DNA of 16,987 bases from Campylobacteraceae bacterium. GTDB lineage: Bacteria; Campylobacterota; Campylobacteria; Campylobacterales; Campylobacteraceae. The DNA lies in NCBI GenBank assembly GCA_031259875.1, contig JAIRKW010000037.1, positions 1-16,987 of the forward strand, in the 5' to 3' direction. Below the pieces are notes generated by a model. That model worked only from the letters and a program-made list of their open reading frames with translations. It had not been told where the DNA came from and made no database searches. Positions 8,140 through 16,013 of this stretch are shown in pieces. Every line of letters begins with the position of its first letter. Positions within the stretch are counted from its first letter, which is position 1. The translations under genes were made by a program, and so were the position numbers.

Positions 8140-8649
8140 TTACTTTTTATCGCTTTGTAAACCCTTTACGGCAATAATAGCCGTAAATTCGTCAATAGCA
8201 TCCGCCGAAGCATACCGTATTGCTTCAAATCTCTTCATATCGGAAATGATACTGTCCGCCGCTATCGGAAAATCATATGTGCCGCGTGTAGTAACACTCC
8301 CTTTCTCGCCTGAATTTAAAGCATAATCAATCTTAAGCTTTGTGACAGTTCTATAAGAGATAACATAACCGTTGGCGTCATATACAAGCGGATTGAACTC
8401 AACACTTGCCAAAGAGATTCTCAAAACACTGTCTGCTTCGGCTTGTGAAGTTATTTTTGAACCAAATCTGTCCACAAATGCCGCCTGTATAGCGTCTTTA
8501 ATTAAAACAGTATTTTGCGGATCTGTTCTGCTGATAGCAACATAAACATATACGCTCTCACCTATAATGCTTTTGGCTAACTGTGCACTGGGCTTATATC
8601 CGCAGCCAATAAAAAAAATCGTCAGTAAAAAGAGTATGGCTGCTCTCAT
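8140..8649 (-). CDS. lptE: LPS-assembly lipoprotein LptE (LptE/RlpB-like)
   Basis: A 169-residue predicted outer-membrane lipoprotein. The N-terminus is a lipoprotein signal peptide: a hydrophobic stretch from residue 3 followed by the lipobox FIGC, so cleavage would leave C16 as the lipidated residue, followed by GYKP as in LptE proteins. LptE plugs and helps fold LptD, which inserts lipopolysaccharide in the outer leaflet. The identification rests on the signal peptide plus CGYKP, the length and the conserved place between leuS and folC; sequence similarity in this family is weak. The ATG overlaps the leuS TGA by 4 bases. Confidence 0.8.
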   Translation of the reverse strand: MRAAILFLLTIFFIGCGYKPSAQLAKSIIGESVYVYVAISRTDPQNTVLIKDAIQAAFVDRFGSKITSQAEADSVLRISLASVEFNPLVYDANGYVISYRTVTKLKIDYALNSGEKGSVTTRGTYDFPIAADSIISDMKRFEAIRYASADAIDEFTAIIAVKGLQSDKK

Positions 8650-11099
8650 GCGACTACCAAATTTACAAGTTTTCTATTAACATAAATCTCTTTTTTAAGA
8701 CTTAAACCATCTATCCATTTTGCCGCAGCCGCCCTGCCTAAGGCCAAAATCTCTTTTTCACTTGCGTTTATGCTTACCTCAAATTCAGCTCTTCTTTTGC
8801 CGTTTACAGTAACTGCTAATATCATGCTTTCAGTTTCAAATACACTTTCATCTATTTTGATTTGCTGCGTGAAATTTTTGCACTCAAAAAGTTTTTCGCT
8901 TATCTCGCTTGCGATATGCGGTATAATCGGCTCTAAAATATTTAACAATATAAAATAGCCCTCGCTCCAAACAACTCTATTTGTCTGCGCGTTTAAAGCA
9001 TTGAAAGCTTCCATAGAGGCAGCTATTAGCGTATTGAATGAATATGAACCGTTTTTGTAACTATCTTCACTCTTCTTCAATGCTTCATAGACTTTTTTTC
9101 TTGCGTACTGCTCCTCTTTTGTAAGCTTATTATGTTCAATCTCAGGCAAACATCGATAAAAATCTGCATTATCACTTCTGTCACACAGTCTTTTGATAAA
9201 TTTAAAAGCGCCTTCTACTGCACTGTCATTCCACTCTAACTCTTTTTGCACCGGTGCGGCAAAAAGTATAAAAAGTCTTGCCGTATCTGCTCCGTATTTT
9301 TCAATAATACTATCCGGATCTACAACATTTCCTTTTGATTTGCTCATCTTTACGCCGTCTTTCAGTACCATCCCTTGCGTTAAGAGATTTGCAAACGGCT
9401 CATCTATTCCTTCTATAAAACCCAAATCTCTAAGAGCTTTTGTAAAAAATCTCGAATACAAAAGATGTAAAATCGCATGTTCAATACCACCGATATATTG
9501 ATCCACACTCATCCAATATTTGACACTTTTTTCATCAAACGGAGCATTTTGCCATAAAGCTTTCGGCATTGTGTAACGCAAAAAATACCAGCTTGACTGT
9601 ACAAATGTATCCATTGTATCTGTTTCTCTTTTTGCATCACAACCGCATTGCGGACACTTTGTAAATTTCCATGTCGGGTGCTTATCAAGCGGATTGCCCT
9701 CGCCGGTTATCTGTACGTCATCAGGCAGCGTTATGGGCAGATTCTCCTCTTTTTCAGCTACCGCACCGCATTTTGGACATAAGACAATAGGTATCGGCGC
9801 ACCCCAATACCGCTGGCGGCTTATCCCCCAATCGCGAAGTTTGTAGTTGACAGTCCTTTTGCCGATATTTCGCTTTTCAAAATAGTCTATTATCTCTCTT
9901 TTAGCCTGCACTGACGTAAGAGTGCTGAAGTTATCCGAATTTATCAATACGCCATATTCTGTAAACGGCAAAACCGTCTTCTCATCGTTTGACTTTATAG
10001 TCTGCATGATAGGCAAAGAGTATTTTTTGGCAAACTCAAAATCTCTCTCATCGTGCGCCGGCACAGCCATAACTGCCCCGCCGCCGTATTCAAGCAAAAC
10101 AAAATTGGCAACCCAGACAGGAATTAATTTTTTTGTGAGCGGATGGATAACCGATATACCCAAATCCAATCCCTCTTTTTCGCTTGATTGGCGTTCTTTT
10201 GCACTTTGCTTTTGCATATTTTTAATAGCTAATATCTCTTGTTCATCCAATAATTTCCGTTTTAAAATCTCATTTACGATAGGATGATTCGGAGCGAGCG
10301 CAGAGTATGTCACACCAAAAATTGTATCTGGACGCGTAGTAAATACTTTATACCCTTCAAACTTTCCACCTAAAAGTTCTTTAGATTCAGAGGACAACTC
10401 AAAGTTAAACTCCAAACCCTCGCTCTTTCCTATCCAATTTTCCTGCATTGTCAATACTTGCGCAGGCCAATGATTTTCAAGCTTTTTTAAATCTTCCAAA
10501 AGCTCTTCGGCATATTGTGTGATTTTCAGATAATATCCGGGCATTTCACGTTGTTCTACAGTTGTACCGCATCTCCAGCATTTGCCCTCTTCTACTTGTT
10601 CATTTGCTAAAACAGTTTGACAGCTTGAGCACCAATTTAACATTGCACTTTTTCTGTATACAAGGGATTTTTCGTACATTTTGATAAAAATATTTTGCTC
10701 ATGCTTTGTATACATCGGGTCACTTGTAGCAAATTCTCTTGTTTTTGAAAATGAAAGCCCTAAAGAGTTAAGTTCATTGCGCATATAGTCTATATTTTTA
10801 TAAGTCCACTTTTTAGGGTGAACGCCGTTTTTAATAGCAGCATTTTCAGCAGGCATACCAAAAGAGTCCCACCCAATCGGATGCAGTACATTAAAGCCCT
10901 GCTTGCGATAATATCTCGCAATTGCATCACTAATCGTATAATTTCGCACATGCCCCATATGTATGCGTCCGCTTGGATACGGAAACATGCTTAAAATATA
11001 TTTTTTTGCATTTGAAAAATCTTCTGAGGGCTCGAAAGCACCTGTTTCAAGCCATTTCTTTTGCCATTTTTTTTCGACTTTTAAAGGTTTGTATTCCAT
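8646..11099 (-). CDS. leuS: Leucyl-tRNA synthetase
   Basis: At 817 residues this is a full-length class I synthetase that charges tRNA-Leu. The HIGH motif appears as HMGH at 47-50 (PYPSGRIHMGHVRNY) and the KMSKS loop at 584-588. The CP1 editing domain is present with TTRPDT at 254-259 and the AVPAHDERD segment with D350, so mischarged tRNA should be hydrolysed. Two zinc-type clusters are visible: C157/C160 with C174/C177, and CPKCG (441-445) with CPQCGC (482-487). It starts 3 bases after the preceding gene and overlaps lptE by 4. Its place within an envelope operon is conserved in Campylobacterota and may simply tie its supply to growth. Confidence 0.98.
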   Translation of the reverse strand: MEYKPLKVEKKWQKKWLETGAFEPSEDFSNAKKYILSMFPYPSGRIHMGHVRNYTISDAIARYYRKQGFNVLHPIGWDSFGMPAENAAIKNGVHPKKWTYKNIDYMRNELNSLGLSFSKTREFATSDPMYTKHEQNIFIKMYEKSLVYRKSAMLNWCSSCQTVLANEQVEEGKCWRCGTTVEQREMPGYYLKITQYAEELLEDLKKLENHWPAQVLTMQENWIGKSEGLEFNFELSSESKELLGGKFEGYKVFTTRPDTIFGVTYSALAPNHPIVNEILKRKLLDEQEILAIKNMQKQSAKERQSSEKEGLDLGISVIHPLTKKLIPVWVANFVLLEYGGGAVMAVPAHDERDFEFAKKYSLPIMQTIKSNDEKTVLPFTEYGVLINSDNFSTLTSVQAKREIIDYFEKRNIGKRTVNYKLRDWGISRQRYWGAPIPIVLCPKCGAVAEKEENLPITLPDDVQITGEGNPLDKHPTWKFTKCPQCGCDAKRETDTMDTFVQSSWYFLRYTMPKALWQNAPFDEKSVKYWMSVDQYIGGIEHAILHLLYSRFFTKALRDLGFIEGIDEPFANLLTQGMVLKDGVKMSKSKGNVVDPDSIIEKYGADTARLFILFAAPVQKELEWNDSAVEGAFKFIKRLCDRSDNADFYRCLPEIEHNKLTKEEQYARKKVYEALKKSEDSYKNGSYSFNTLIAASMEAFNALNAQTNRVVWSEGYFILLNILEPIIPHIASEISEKLFECKNFTQQIKIDESVFETESMILAVTVNGKRRAEFEVSINASEKEILALGRAAAAKWIDGLSLKKEIYVNRKLVNLVVA

Positions 11100-11102
11100 A
11101 AA

Positions 11103-11441
11103 TTAAAACTCATCCCTCGCTCTTGCAGATTCTACGATAACAAGTATCAATGAAAACAAACTTGCGATTATCGCGCCTATAGACAGAGCTATAACTACAT
11201 TTATATTTCCTGAAATCTCCAATACCAAAAATGCCGGTATCAAATGCAAATCAGCAACTAAAGAGCTCGCCAAAAGTTCGGCAGAAAGCGTATTTTTAAT
11301 ACCTATTTTTAAAAATGTAGATATTAAATTTATACTCATAGCAACAAAAAGCGTAATCCCATTTTGCTCATATAAAAAACCGGCTGTAGTCGTAAGGCTC
11401 ATTAGAGCAAAAAATACATATATTACTTTACCCCAATCCAT
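11103..11441 (-). CDS. Small integral membrane protein, DUF6394-like
   Basis: A 112-residue protein, nearly all hydrophobic. Segments at roughly 4-22, 28-46, 56-76 and 80-104 could cross the membrane, and a charged tail (ESARARDEF) follows. It has no signal peptide or catalytic motif. It appears to correspond to the Campylobacterota-restricted gene between secF and leuS in Helicobacter pylori (HP1548), annotated as DUF6394; this is from recall of gene order. An AAGGAG Shine-Dalgarno at 11447-11452, overlapping the secF stop, gives it a strong independent start. No function can be assigned. A link to SecDF or membrane insertion is only a guess from position. Confidence 0.8.
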   Translation of the reverse strand: MDWGKVIYVFFALMSLTTTAGFLYEQNGITLFVAMSINLISTFLKIGIKNTLSAELLASSLVADLHLIPAFLVLEISGNINVVIALSIGAIIASLFSLILVIVESARARDEF

Positions 11442-11446
11442 ATTAA

Positions 11447-11452
11447 CTCCTT
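11447..11452 (-). promoter_or_regulatory. Shine-Dalgarno overlapping the secF stop codon
   Basis: A consensus AAGGAG reads on the minus strand 5 nucleotides before the ATG of the DUF6394-like gene. It shares bases with the TAA of secF, so ribosomes ending secF finish on the next gene's initiation site. Confidence 0.65.
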
Positions 11453-12425
11453 AAATTCTCCCATGCTCGTATTGAGCTCGCATTTTTGCTTTCTCAATTC
11501 TCATCTTCTCTTTTTTGGCGATATTAGCCCTATATTCTACCACATCAAATTTGAGCCATTTTAAAAGCGGCGCAGCGATAAAAATAGAACTGTAAGTGCC
11601 TATAATAATACCTACAGTCAATACCAATGAAAAGCCATATATTGACTCTCCGCCGAAAAACAGCAGTGCTGCCACAACAAAAAGCGTCGTCAGAGAAGTA
11701 AGTGTTGTACGCGATAATGTCTTTGATATGGATGAATCTATAATCTCAAAAAGATTTGTATTTTTCGAGGTTTTCAACTCATCTCTAATTCTATCGAACA
11801 CAACTATCGTATCATTAATAGAGTAGCCCACAAGTGTCAAAACAGCACCCAATATCTCAAGATTGACATCTATACGCAATAAAGCTATTACGCCAATAAT
11901 TAATGCAACATCGTGAAGTTCCGATATTGCAGCCGCAATACCAAACCGCCACTCAAATCTAAACGCAATATATGCCAGCATAGCAATCAGCGACACGATA
12001 ATCGCCATCATACCTTTTTGTCTTAACTCATCGCCGACTTTCGGACCTACCATATCCACTCGGCGTATTTCAAACTCGCCTGTACCCTCCAGTGTTTTAA
12101 CCATCAAATCGCCTACGTCTTCACCAATAGTTCCGCTGCTTCCTTGAAAACGAATAGTTATTTCGTCTTTTGCACCAAACTCTGTTACGCTTGCCCCACG
12201 AAAAAGCGGCTCTTTATCTACACTTTCGCGTATTTTGTCTATAGGTGCGTCGGAATCAAGATATTTGACCTGTACGACCGTACCTCCGGCAAAATCAATA
12301 CCATAATTTAAACCATAAACAGCCACCATCAATATAGTAGCTAAAACACAAATAATAGATACGGCATTCATTATCACGCTTAATTTCATAAACTTATATG
12401 TTTTATTATGATTAAAGATTTCCAC
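11451..12425 (-). CDS. secF: Protein translocase subunit SecF
   Basis: A 324-residue RND-type membrane subunit that, with SecD, uses the proton gradient to complete export of proteins through SecYEG. Family signatures are GIDFAGGT at 42-49, VGPKVG at 126-131, a SELHDV segment at 168-173, the fourth-helix motif GYSINDTIVVFDRIR at 200-214 with D205, and RTTLTSLTTL at 239-248. Six membrane segments and a periplasmic domain at about 45-130 fit the family. The start is GTG at 12425, with AAGGG about 7 bases upstream, overlapping the end of secD by 14 bases. The C-terminal tail is basic. Confidence 0.97.
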   Translation of the reverse strand: MEIFNHNKTYKFMKLSVIMNAVSIICVLATILMVAVYGLNYGIDFAGGTVVQVKYLDSDAPIDKIRESVDKEPLFRGASVTEFGAKDEITIRFQGSSGTIGEDVGDLMVKTLEGTGEFEIRRVDMVGPKVGDELRQKGMMAIIVSLIAMLAYIAFRFEWRFGIAAAISELHDVALIIGVIALLRIDVNLEILGAVLTLVGYSINDTIVVFDRIRDELKTSKNTNLFEIIDSSISKTLSRTTLTSLTTLFVVAALLFFGGESIYGFSLVLTVGIIIGTYSSIFIAAPLLKWLKFDVVEYRANIAKKEKMRIEKAKMRAQYEHGRI

Positions 12426-14001
12426 TATTCACCCTTTTTACACCAAACCAAAATGTGATATTTTTGCTTCTTTCAATCCTGTCAATAAAAAACTCGTAAA
12501 TGCCGCGCGTACCAAGTATAGCTGTAAGCATAGAGATAAGTACGCCGAAGCTTAACGTAATAGCAAAACCTTTAATCGGTCCCGTGCCGTAAATATACAA
12601 AACAACAGCCACTATAATTGTTGTAAGATTGGAGTCTACGATAGCAGTCATAGCGTTTTTATAGCCATGTTCTATCACAGCTTTTATGCTGGCATGTGAA
12701 CGCAGTAACTCTCTCATACGCTCATTTATAATAACATTGGCGTCTATTCCCATACCAACGGTTAAAATGATACCAGCCATTCCGGGAAGTGTTAAAGTCG
12801 CGCCAAAAAACGCAATAAAAGCTATCAAGATAAGAAGGTTGCTCACAAGTGCAATCGAAGCTATAACGCCGGCCATCCTATAGTAAAAACACATAAACAA
12901 AGCCACAGACACAAACCCAAATACTAAAGCTATAGAGCTTGCCCTTACGCTGTCTGCACCCAAAGATGGTCCGACACTGCGCTGTTCAAGCATAGTAACC
13001 GGAGCTAAAAGCGCGCCGCTTCTTAACGCTATAGCTATATCGCTTGCTTCTTTATCACTGAAACTGCCCGTTATCTGACCGCTTCCGCCTCCGATACGGC
13101 TTTGTATGACAGGCGCTGAATAAACCACATCATCAAGCACTATCGCAAGTTTTTTACCTATATTTTTACCTGTAAAATCACCGAAAATTTTTGCACCCTG
13201 TGCATTTAGTGAAAACTCTATCATTGGACGATTAGTCTGATCGAATCCAACTTTAGCAGATGTGAGCATAGAGCCGTCAAGTACAGGCACTGCTTTTAGG
13301 AGATACTTTCCTCTGCCGCTTTTATCAGCATATATCACATCACCATAAGCTGCTGCCTCTTGAGGACTCATAAAATCAGCTCTTGCATTTCTGTCTTCAT
13401 CTACAGCCATCAATTGAAGATGTGCTGCTTTAGCGATAAGCTCTCTTACGCGCTGTTCATCTTCTCTTGTTTTGACGCCAGGAATCTCAACCAATATATC
13501 TTCTTCGCTCTGTTTGGCCACAGTAGGCTCGGCAAGCCCGAATTGGTCAAGCCTGTTTCTGATTGTCTCCACAGCCTGCGTAACTGCTAAATCACGCACA
13601 TTTTGTTTTTCTGTGTCACTTAGACTTACAGTATAATTCAACCCCTGTTTATTGATGATAAGCCCGCCCATATCATTAAGTATAGAGTCAAGATTTTTCT
13701 CTTCATCTTCATCTAAAAGCGTCAAAGTAATCATATCGTCTTTGACTTTGAGCGCATCTATAATGATATTATTATCGTCTGTGTGATATTTGATACCAAT
13801 TGCTGTGGATTTTAATTTTGAAGATATTGCCTCATCAGTCTTTACGCCAAGCAACATATACAGACCGCCTTGCAAATCAAGCCCTAACGAAACTTTCGCT
13901 CCCTTTTCTGTCTGCAAGAAAGTCGGCATACTAAATACAATGCCAAACAGTGTTGCCATAATAAAAATAATAAGGCGATAATTTAAGCCTTTATTATTCA
14001 T
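12412..14001 (-). CDS. secD: Protein translocase subunit SecD
   Basis: A 529-residue partner of SecF. After an N-terminal membrane segment (about 9-28) comes the P1 signature GLDLQGGLYMLL at 40-51, the periplasmic region including VETIRNRLDQFGLAEP (144-159), and the RSGALLAPV and RSVGPSLGADS segments (327-335, 341-351) that lead into five further helices. VGMGIDANVIINERMRE at 415-431 carries the conserved proton-path aspartate D420. Length is shorter than E. coli SecD (about 615), common outside Enterobacteria. Its ATG lies 8 bases inside yajC and has an AAAGAGAG Shine-Dalgarno. Confidence 0.98.
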   Translation of the reverse strand: MNNKGLNYRLIIFIMATLFGIVFSMPTFLQTEKGAKVSLGLDLQGGLYMLLGVKTDEAISSKLKSTAIGIKYHTDDNNIIIDALKVKDDMITLTLLDEDEEKNLDSILNDMGGLIINKQGLNYTVSLSDTEKQNVRDLAVTQAVETIRNRLDQFGLAEPTVAKQSEEDILVEIPGVKTREDEQRVRELIAKAAHLQLMAVDEDRNARADFMSPQEAAAYGDVIYADKSGRGKYLLKAVPVLDGSMLTSAKVGFDQTNRPMIEFSLNAQGAKIFGDFTGKNIGKKLAIVLDDVVYSAPVIQSRIGGGSGQITGSFSDKEASDIAIALRSGALLAPVTMLEQRSVGPSLGADSVRASSIALVFGFVSVALFMCFYYRMAGVIASIALVSNLLILIAFIAFFGATLTLPGMAGIILTVGMGIDANVIINERMRELLRSHASIKAVIEHGYKNAMTAIVDSNLTTIIVAVVLYIYGTGPIKGFAITLSFGVLISMLTAILGTRGIYEFFIDRIERSKNITFWFGVKRVNSGNL

Positions 14002-14254
14002 TGACTCTCTTTAGTATATATTCTTTGACAATTTTAACAATTACATCATCACTAAGTTTTATTTTGATAAAATCCTCTTCAACATTTGTCACTTCGCCGA
14101 TTAACCCGCCGCTAGTGACTATTTTATCGCCCTTTTTCAGTTCGGAAAGCATCTGTTTATGAGCTTTCGCTTGACGCTGTTGAGGCATAATGATGAGAAA
14201 ATAAAAAATTGCTACAAGCACAATAAGAGGTAAAAATGACTCCAAACCTTGCAT
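13994..14254 (-). CDS. yajC: Sec translocase accessory protein YajC
   Basis: An 86-residue inner-membrane protein that joins the SecDF complex. It has one membrane segment (about 7-24), the family-typical MPQQRQAKAHKQ just after it, and the small soluble domain motif GDKIVTSGGLIG at 42-53. AAAGGA lies about 6 bases before the ATG. It is the first gene of the long minus-strand unit, and its coding start overlaps the divergent lnt start by 19 bases. Confidence 0.95.
   Translation of the reverse strand: MQGLESFLPLIVLVAIFYFLIIMPQQRQAKAHKQMLSELKKGDKIVTSGGLIGEVTNVEEDFIKIKLSDDVIVKIVKEYILKRVNE
14225..14230 (+). promoter_or_regulatory. Shine-Dalgarno supporting the upstream lnt start
   Basis: AAGAGG lies five bases before the ATG at 14236, inside the yajC coding region on the opposite strand. 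The downstream TTG option at 14278 has no comparable site, so the start that overlaps yajC is preferred. Confidence 0.55.
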
Positions 14255-15537
14255 GTAAATCCTTTAAAAGTAAAAATTTGAATAGGTATTTTATCACTTC
14301 TATTATAATAAAAGCCTTTGTAACCGCACTTGGACTGTCAAGTTTTCTCTATTTGGCACATTTTAATATAACAAACTATTTTTTACACTCTATTTTGGCG
14401 TGCACAGGACTTTGGCTGCTTTTCAAATCAAACCGTATAGGCTATTTTTTTACAGGCTTCTTTGTAGGAATCTTATGGTTTTACTGGATATCTTTGAGTT
14501 TTAGATATTATGGCAATTTAACTTGGCTTATACCCATTGTGATTATCTGTATAGGCGTTATTTACGGATTTTTGTTTCTTATCCCGTCGCTTTTGACAAA
14601 TTCGCCGTATCTTTATGCCATCATACTTGTGTTGCTTTCGCAAATAGCACCGTTTGGTTTCAATTGGTTCAATTTTGAACTAATGCTCTATTATACGCCG
14701 TTTGGACTTACAAGCTTGCACGTGACATTTTTAATTATGTCCATATTGCTTGTACAAAACAGGCGCAAAGGACACTATTTTTTAGCTCTTATCTGCCTTG
14801 TTGCATCATTAGATTTTTCCAATAAAGAAATGCCGAAAATGCCTGATTTTGATATAAAAATAGTTCAAACTCATATTAGTCAGGATGAAAAGTGGCAAAC
14901 GGATAATATCATCAAAAATGCACAAGAGAATTTCAAAACCATAGAAAGTGCAATAGCAGAAAAAAAACATCTTATTATTTTGCCCGAAACCGCATTTGCG
15001 CTATATTTAAACAAAAACGAGGCCGTGATGGACAGACTGCTGGAATATTCGCAGGATATCGCCATCATCACCGGCGCATTGGCTTACGAAAATGACAAAT
15101 ACTACAATTCTGCATACTTTTTTGACAAAGGCGTTATGCAAAGGGCGGATAAAATAGTGCTGGTGCCGTTTGCTGAAAAAATTCCTCTGCCAAATTTCAT
15201 TTCCAATTATATAAACGAACTGTTTTTTGATGGTGCCAGTGATTTTTCGCAGGCCAAAAGTCCAACCGATTTTATTGTAAATGGTATAAAAATACGAAGC
15301 GCAGTCTGCTTTGAAGGCAGCAGAAAAGAGATTTATGAAGGCAATCCGCAAATCATCAGTGTTGTCAGCAATAATGCGTGGTTTTTGCCGTCTATACAAC
15401 CCGCAATGCAAAATCTAATGCTCTCTTTATACGCTGCAAAAAATAATACAATAATCTTTCACAGTGTAAATGGCAACGGCAGTAAGACTATATTTCCGAG
15501 AAAAAGTACTGCAAAAATGATACTTGAATGGTTTTAA
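14236..15537 (+). CDS. lnt: Apolipoprotein N-acyltransferase Lnt
   Basis: A 433-residue inner-membrane enzyme that adds the third acyl chain to lipoproteins. The N-terminal half has several hydrophobic helices (from about 22 to 190), followed by a nitrilase-fold domain. The catalytic triad is complete: E251 (LPETAF), K306 (DKIVLVPF), C358 (VCFEG), with E360 next to it; SNNAWF at 378-383 is also typical. It is far shorter than E. coli Lnt (512), with only 75 residues after the catalytic cysteine against about 125, and no obvious C-terminal membrane helix. Helicobacter pylori Lnt is similarly short (about 425, from recall), so this may be normal for the group. The ATG at 14236 has AAGAGG five bases upstream; an internal TTG at 14278 is the alternative start. 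Confidence 0.93.
   Translation: MTPNLACKSFKSKNLNRYFITSIIIKAFVTALGLSSFLYLAHFNITNYFLHSILACTGLWLLFKSNRIGYFFTGFFVGILWFYWISLSFRYYGNLTWLIPIVIICIGVIYGFLFLIPSLLTNSPYLYAIILVLLSQIAPFGFNWFNFELMLYYTPFGLTSLHVTFLIMSILLVQNRRKGHYFLALICLVASLDFSNKEMPKMPDFDIKIVQTHISQDEKWQTDNIIKNAQENFKTIESAIAEKKHLIILPETAFALYLNKNEAVMDRLLEYSQDIAIITGALAYENDKYYNSAYFFDKGVMQRADKIVLVPFAEKIPLPNFISNYINELFFDGASDFSQAKSPTDFIVNGIKIRSAVCFEGSRKEIYEGNPQIISVVSNNAWFLPSIQPAMQNLMLSLYAAKNNTIIFHSVNGNGSKTIFPRKSTAKMILEWF
14302..14307 (-). promoter_or_regulatory. Candidate -10 element for the yajC operon
   Basis: A perfect TATAAT reads on the minus strand about 48 bases before the yajC ATG, in an AT-rich setting. No TTGACA lies at a 16-18 base spacing; one at 14337-14342 is 29 bases away. 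Main-sigma promoters in Campylobacter and Helicobacter are known to rely on the -10 box without a conserved -35, so the assignment is plausible. It lies inside the first codons of lnt. Confidence 0.45.
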
Positions 15538-15689
15538 GGATTTTCGGCGACATCAGATGTTATATTATTTCAAATAAACATAAATATGAGAAAAGTTTAA
15601 ATGCTCAACTATTGTAAATTTCAGTAAAATTAAAATCAATCTGCATATTGCAATATAAATTTGTAGTAATTTTGCATTATATTTTTATA
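15538..15689. other. AT-rich spacer between convergent lnt and the orphan gene
   Basis: This 152-base stretch separates the 3' ends of two convergent genes. I see no G+C-rich hairpin with a T-run on either strand, so no intrinsic terminator can be claimed. The only structured element is a 12-base palindrome at 15645-15656. Confidence 0.5.
15645..15656. repeat. 12-base perfect palindrome
   Basis: ATATTGCAATAT is perfectly self-complementary and lies between the convergent stops of lnt and the orphan gene. It is too short to act as a terminator stem; it could be a protein-binding half-site pair or chance in AT-rich DNA. Confidence 0.35.
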
Positions 15690-15947
15690 TTATTTTTCCG
15701 CATTCTCTATTTTCCAAATCTCTATAGGTTCTAATTTTGCAACAATAATTTGGTTACTTATTATCACATAGCCGTGATAATCATCTCTCTTAGCTATTGT
15801 TATAATCGTATTATCATTAACGGTATGAGGACTGAAATAAAGCTTATCTATATCGCTCCATTCAATGTTTTTTATATTATTGCGTATCTTATTTTTTATA
15901 TCGTCAGGCAGCTCGCCTAATATATATTCTTGCTCCGTAAACTCCAT
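15690..15947 (-). CDS. Hypothetical 85-residue acidic protein
   Basis: An orphan small protein that I do not recognise. It has no signal peptide or membrane segment and is clearly acidic (16 Asp/Glu against 10 Lys/Arg). It begins with acidic and helical residues, then short isoleucine- and valine-rich strands (NTIITIA, YVIISNQIIVAKL) that suggest a small alpha/beta fold, ending in WKIENAEK. The ATG at 15947 has an AAAGG-like Shine-Dalgarno about 8 bases upstream and a consensus extended -10 promoter about 60 bases upstream, which together argue it is real. It is isolated: convergent with lnt, with 940 gene-free bases behind it. A small immunity-like or accessory protein is possible but unsupported. 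Confidence 0.6.
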   Translation of the reverse strand: MEFTEQEYILGELPDDIKNKIRNNIKNIEWSDIDKLYFSPHTVNDNTIITIAKRDDYHGYVIISNQIIVAKLEPIEIWKIENAEK

Positions 15948-16004
15948 AATTTGCCTTTAGAATGTTATCCACCCCAAAGAACATTACAGCATTTTGTTTT
16001 GTTT

Positions 16005-16013
16005 ATTATAACA
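16005..16013 (-). promoter_or_regulatory. Extended -10 promoter for the orphan gene
   Basis: On the minus strand TGTTATAAT occurs, which is a full TGnTATAAT extended -10 element, about 58 bases before the ATG at 15947. No clear -35 is present, as expected for this phylum. The predicted start point near 15998 would leave a leader of about 50 bases. Confidence 0.5.

Noticed and set aside
14337..14342. TTGACA on the minus strand upstream of the yajC -10 candidate
   Set aside because: The spacer to TATAAT is 29 bases, too long for a standard -35/-10 pair.
15007..15411. 134-codon open frame antisense to lnt
   Set aside because: It lies wholly opposite the nitrilase domain of lnt, whose catalytic residues are intact, and its translation shows no family features or ribosome site.
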